The translations under genes were made by a program, and so were the position numbers. This document shows, one piece after another, positions 5,826-8,370 of a DNA stretch of 8,370 nt (its first letter is position 1; every line of letters begins with the position of its first letter). The notes under the pieces are model-generated. The model saw only the letters and a list, made by a program, of their open reading frames with translations. It was not told the DNA's origin and ran no database searches. The DNA comes from CAYONM01 sp964405325 (GTDB lineage Bacteria; Planctomycetota; UBA11346): assembly GCA_964405325.1 (NCBI GenBank), contig CAYONM010000169.1, positions 1-8,370 of the forward strand. The letters run 5' to 3'.

Positions 5826-6803
5826 ATGCACGATGTCGAAGAATTGCGATCTCAGGATGAACGCATCGCCGATCTGGCAGCCTCCCTGCTGAACGTGGTT
5901 CGGCAGGCGCAGGAAGCCAACGTCCTGCGTGCTTGGGATGTGGGTGACCTGCTGGAGGAGGCCCTGCAGGATGTGGAGGATGAGCGGACGTGTCTGGCCG
6001 ATTTAGCGAAATCGTTGAATCAAGCTGGTTGCGAGGTCACCACCAGCACCCTGACGGGTTATCGCCGTCTGCGTCTGGCCTTTGATCGGAACGAATTGCC
6101 CGATCTGGTCCAGGCGGGTATGTCGCCAACCCATGCGCAGATGCTGGCTGATTGCGACCAGAAGACTCGTCAGCGGGTCTTGGAAGATTGCCGGGAAGAG
6201 AGTGGTCGGCTCTGCCGTTCGCGGCAGCTCAAGCAGGCCATCAAGGAAGAACAGAAGCAACGCACCCGGGCGATGGCCGTCAGTTCCAGCGAGATCGCTT
6301 CCGAAGCGCGTGAGCAGGATCAGCCGTTGGCGGCAGCCGAGACCCCGACCTTGCATAGTCGACAGGCGCCAAGCAATGAACTGCGCGTGGTGCCTACCAG
6401 TCCAGCTCCGAAAGCGGAGCTGCTGGAAGCAGCAGGAGTCGATTCCCAGGGTGGCGGGGAGCCGTCTGCGTCATCCGAGGTAGCTTCCGACGACCGTCCT
6501 TCTCGAGACCTGAGCAAGACGCCACCGCCGACCGTGAAGCCCAAAGGATTCACACAGAGCCCCATCAAGGTGATCAAGGCGGCCGACAATTTCGGCATCA
6601 AGCTATTGGGCCAGAGTGCCGATCTGATGCTAGCCTTGGACGAGGTCGGTCGGTTCGGTTACGACTCTGAGCGCAGCTTGAAGAATTTCGTCAACGGCGC
6701 TGAGAGCCTGCGAGCGACGTTGCAGTCGTATCAGCAGGTCCTACCAGAGGTCTTGGAGCGTCTGAATCGAGCGATTCGGAGCTTGGATATCGCTGATAGC
6801 TGA
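5826..6803 (+). CDS. hypothetical protein with ParB-like HTH region and helical C-terminal domain
   Basis: I do not recognise this 325-aa protein as a named family. Residues 1-145 are helical. LADLAKSLNQAGCEVTTSTL (58-77) resembles a helix-turn-helix, and ELPDLVQAGMSPTHAQMLAD (90-109) followed by SRQLKQAIKEEQ (132-143) follows the pattern of the ParB/Spo0J DNA-binding region ('lp.lv..g.ls..HA..La ... R.L...i'). There is no N-terminal ParB nucleotide-binding (GERR) domain. Residues 150-245 are rich in A, S, P and E and probably disordered. Residues 246-325 are predicted helical (KVIKAADNFGIKLLG ... LPEVLERLNRAIRSL). The start at 5826 is chosen for the AAGG nine bases upstream and the collapse in coding character before it. 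It is the first of three same-strand genes, so a DNA-binding or scaffolding role linked to the next two is possible but unproven. Confidence 0.75.
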   Translation: MHDVEELRSQDERIADLAASLLNVVRQAQEANVLRAWDVGDLLEEALQDVEDERTCLADLAKSLNQAGCEVTTSTLTGYRRLRLAFDRNELPDLVQAGMSPTHAQMLADCDQKTRQRVLEDCREESGRLCRSRQLKQAIKEEQKQRTRAMAVSSSEIASEAREQDQPLAAAETPTLHSRQAPSNELRVVPTSPAPKAELLEAAGVDSQGGGEPSASSEVASDDRPSRDLSKTPPPTVKPKGFTQSPIKVIKAADNFGIKLLGQSADLMLALDEVGRFGYDSERSLKNFVNGAESLRATLQSYQQVLPEVLERLNRAIRSLDIADS

Positions 6804-6865
6804 CGCGAGAAGGCTGCGCAACGGCAGGAAAAGATGGTGTTTTCCATCAGATCAGCAAAAGATGA

Positions 6866-6894
6866 TTGCGAAGTCGAGCGGATTGCGGAATAAT
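6866..6894 (+). promoter_or_regulatory. candidate sigma-70 promoter for the hemerythrin-receiver pair
   Basis: TTGCGA (6866-6871; 4 of 6 match to TTGACA) and AATAAT (6889-6894; 5 of 6 match to TATAAT) are separated by exactly 17 bp. Transcription would begin near 6901, about 57 bases before the GTG start at 6958 with its GAGG ribosome binding site. This argues that the upstream ATG at 6862 is not the start. Confidence 0.4.
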
Positions 6895-6957
6895 CCTCTG
6901 TTCCTCACCCCGCAGGCGAATCCTGGGCGTGCAAACCCCCCGACCAATGAGGTAGAT

Positions 6958-7722
6958 GTGCTCCAATTCGATGGCAGCGATCAGATGTCCATGTTGGTGG
7001 ATCGTTTTCCCCAGCTTGCCGAGGTGTTTCTCGACCTCGGTCTTGAGTATGTTGCTGATCAATGCCTGGCGGAAGCGATCGGGAATGCAGATCTGAATCC
7101 GCGATTGGCTTTGGCGCATATTGCTGGACAGGTGGAGCTACCGCGGCGCTGGCATGAGGACGATTGGTCCAGCTTCCCTTTGGATGAACTGGTCGATCAC
7201 ATCTCTGCAACCCATCACTTCTATTCCCGGGAATGTGTTGCTCAGTTACGGGTCCTGATCGCCGTGATCGCCGACAGTGCTCAGGATGACCGCCTGCTCG
7301 AGAGCTATCAGCGCTTTCAGGCCTTTGCCGGTCAGCTGTGCGAACACCTGGACGATGAGGAAAAGGATCTGTTCGATCAATGTCGACTGCTGGAGCAATC
7401 GCCACGCAAATGGCTGCGCCGGCATCACTCGCTGCATGATCTGACCAGTCTGTTGACGTCGCATCACGACCTGCTGGAGCTGCAGTTGGCCCGGTTGATG
7501 GCCTTGGTGCAGCAAACGCCCTGGCCGGCACCGCATACCGACTACTATCACGTCTTTCTGCGCGGTCTGGAGAATCTCGAGCACGATCTGGTCGCGCATA
7601 CCTATTTGGAATACGAATATCTCATGCCTGGGGCGATTCACTTGGCCAAGCTGGAGCGTAGTCGGGCCGAGAGTCATATCACGACTCGGATTCCTAGTGA
7701 GCACGTTGCCAAAGACAGGTAG
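6958..7722 (+). CDS. RIC/YtfE-like hemerythrin-domain protein lacking the N-terminal cysteines
   Basis: The 254-aa protein has two parts. Residues 12-55 (LVDRFPQLAEVFLDLGLEYVADQCLAEAIG...) match the layout of the small ScdA_N or DUF1858 domain, but YVADQC replaces the CCGG or CxxC cysteine motif. The rest is a four-helix hemerythrin domain of the YtfE/ScdA (RIC) type with the di-iron ligand pattern: DHISATHHF (H81, H86/H87), EHLDDEE (H130, E134), SHHDLLE (H169/H170) and AHTYLEYEYLMP (H214, E218). Such proteins bind O2 or NO, or repair iron-sulfur clusters in the cytoplasm. Loss of the cysteines makes classic RIC repair less certain and a sensor role more plausible. The start is GTG 6958 because of GAGG five bases upstream; an in-frame ATG at 6862 would add 32 residues of no evident domain. 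It is followed after 5 bp by the receiver gene. Confidence 0.8.
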   Translation: MLQFDGSDQMSMLVDRFPQLAEVFLDLGLEYVADQCLAEAIGNADLNPRLALAHIAGQVELPRRWHEDDWSSFPLDELVDHISATHHFYSRECVAQLRVLIAVIADSAQDDRLLESYQRFQAFAGQLCEHLDDEEKDLFDQCRLLEQSPRKWLRRHHSLHDLTSLLTSHHDLLELQLARLMALVQQTPWPAPHTDYYHVFLRGLENLEHDLVAHTYLEYEYLMPGAIHLAKLERSRAESHITTRIPSEHVAKDR

Positions 7723-7727
7723 GCCTC

Positions 7728-8177
7728 ATGCGTGTCTTGATCGTCGATGACGAAGCGACCGCGCGGCTGATTCTGAGTCAGCATCTGCTTGCATTGGGGC
7801 CAATCGACGAGGCCGAGAACAGTGACCAGGCTATCGATCTGGTCCGTGCTGCACTGGCGGCTGCAGATCCCTATGGGGTGATTTGCCTGGATATCTGCAT
7901 GCCTGGCCGCAGTGGGCTTGAGGTTTTGCCGATGATCCGGGAATTGGAGCGTGAGTTCCTGATGCCGGGCGTGGCGCGCATCATCATGACTACCACGATC
8001 AATGACCGTGAGACTGTCCTGACGGCTTTCAAGGCGCAGAGCGAGGGCTATCTCCTCAAGCCTATCGATCATACCCGCCTAGCCTATTGCCTGGCCAAGC
8101 ATGGCATTCGCCTACCGCCACCCTCGGGTTTGACCCAGAGAGTTACGGTTCAGAAATCGGCAACAACCTTGTTCTGA
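7728..8177 (+). CDS. single-domain CheY-like response regulator
   Basis: The 149-aa protein is a complete receiver domain with no output domain. It has the acidic pair D7/D8 (LIVDDE), the phospho-acceptor D55 (ICLDICMPGRSG), the switch threonine T88 (IIMTTT), Y108 and the invariant K111 (EGYLLKPI), so it should be phosphorylatable. About 30 residues after the last helix form a tail of unknown role. Its ribosome binding site, AGGTAGG, overlaps the stop of the hemerythrin gene, and the ATG is 5 bp past that stop, so the two are almost certainly co-transcribed and translationally coupled. No histidine kinase lies in the window, so the kinase and the downstream partner are unknown. A chemotaxis-type or protein-protein signalling role fits better than transcription control. 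Confidence 0.93.
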   Translation: MRVLIVDDEATARLILSQHLLALGPIDEAENSDQAIDLVRAALAAADPYGVICLDICMPGRSGLEVLPMIRELEREFLMPGVARIIMTTTINDRETVLTAFKAQSEGYLLKPIDHTRLAYCLAKHGIRLPPPSGLTQRVTVQKSATTLF

Positions 8178-8286
8178 ACGCGCTCTCACGGTAACGGACG
8201 TGTCCTCAAGCGACGGTCTTTCAGCGATCCTGCGCGAAGCGCGGCGGCAATGCTCGCGTTGGTCATTTTGACCATTATATACAGTA
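8178..8286. other. 3' flank of the receiver gene with small hairpins
   Basis: There is no gene here. CTGCGC-GAA-GCGCGG (8230-8244) and GGTCA-TTT-TGACC (8261-8273) could form short hairpins. The second is followed by the AT-rich ATTATATACAG but no U-tract. Either may end the hemerythrin-receiver transcript, and neither is convincing as an intrinsic terminator. Confidence 0.3.
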
Positions 8287-8370
8287 GGGCACCTCTAAAA
8301 ACTCAGTCACTTCATCAGATTTGCGCTTTCCGGCCCTGCCTGCGTTGCTGGAACCTCGAAATAGCCCTGC
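8287..8370 (-). mobile_element. terminus of a second IS-like element (partial)
   Basis: The sequence from GGGCACCTCTAAAAAC onward has the character of an IS or MITE terminal inverted repeat and runs off the window. It matches the element end at 1-67 when reversed: related outer 16 bases, and the same CTGCGTTGCT motif (8340-8349), 62-63 bases in versus 61 at the other end. The two ends therefore point at each other in inverted orientation across the window. No transposase is visible. Confidence 0.5.

Noticed and set aside
6834..6893. 19-codon frame overlapping the upstream part of the hemerythrin frame
   Set aside because: It is short, without a recognisable pattern and overlapped by the promoter candidate. 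Nothing supports translation.
6905..7531. 208-codon minus-strand open frame
   Set aside because: It lies opposite the hemerythrin gene, which has clear ligand motifs. It has no recognisable features.
1..8370. CRISPR array, tRNA, rRNA or known riboswitch
   Set aside because: I saw no regularly spaced repeats, cloverleaf-type sequence or recognisable aptamer core on either strand by eye.

Overview
This is an accessory-looking stretch of a moderately GC-rich bacterial chromosome. It mixes two housekeeping genes, ligA and ychF, with regulators, gene remnants and mobile-element ends. The organism is probably a Gram-negative bacterium. A gammaproteobacterium is my loose guess from the AraC and receiver genes and the IS630-type MITE, but both ligA and ychF are unlike the textbook enterobacterial versions, so I do not place it further.

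Left part (1-3937). Positions 1-67 look like the terminus of an insertion-sequence-like element. It abuts a 54-codon 3' remnant of a gene ending at 229. Convergent to that is a full-length but divergent NAD+-dependent DNA ligase (236-2320, minus). Further along, also on the minus strand, lie a CAP/SCP-domain gene that has lost its 5' end (2508-2842) and ychF (2843-3937). The CAP remnant starts where ychF ends.

Middle part (3938-5825). A perfect 11-bp hairpin and a roughly 102-bp IS630-type MITE in a CTAG target precede ychF. The MITE supplies the last codons and the stop of an AraC-family regulator gene (minus). That gene has no ATG or GTG start, and its open frame runs back to the stop of a small Cro-like HTH gene (5056-5277, minus). 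About 550 bp without an intact gene follows. It contains TCTACA direct repeats resembling DnaA boxes, and a possible small lipoprotein gene broken by a TGA at its eighth codon.

Right part (5826-8370). Three genes run on the plus strand. The first encodes a 325-aa protein with a ParB-like helix-turn-helix region, a disordered linker and a helical C-terminal domain. The second encodes a di-iron hemerythrin/RIC-like protein whose N-terminal domain lacks the family's cysteines. The third, 5 bp downstream, encodes a single-domain CheY-like receiver. The last two are very probably co-transcribed, and a plausible sigma-70 promoter sits in front of the hemerythrin gene. They look like an oxygen, NO or redox-linked signalling pair with no kinase in view. 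From 8287 the window runs into a second element end related to the one at 1-67 and facing it in inverted orientation.

The best candidates for something undescribed are the ParB-like / cysteine-less hemerythrin / receiver cluster and the MITE that has rewritten the AraC C-terminus.
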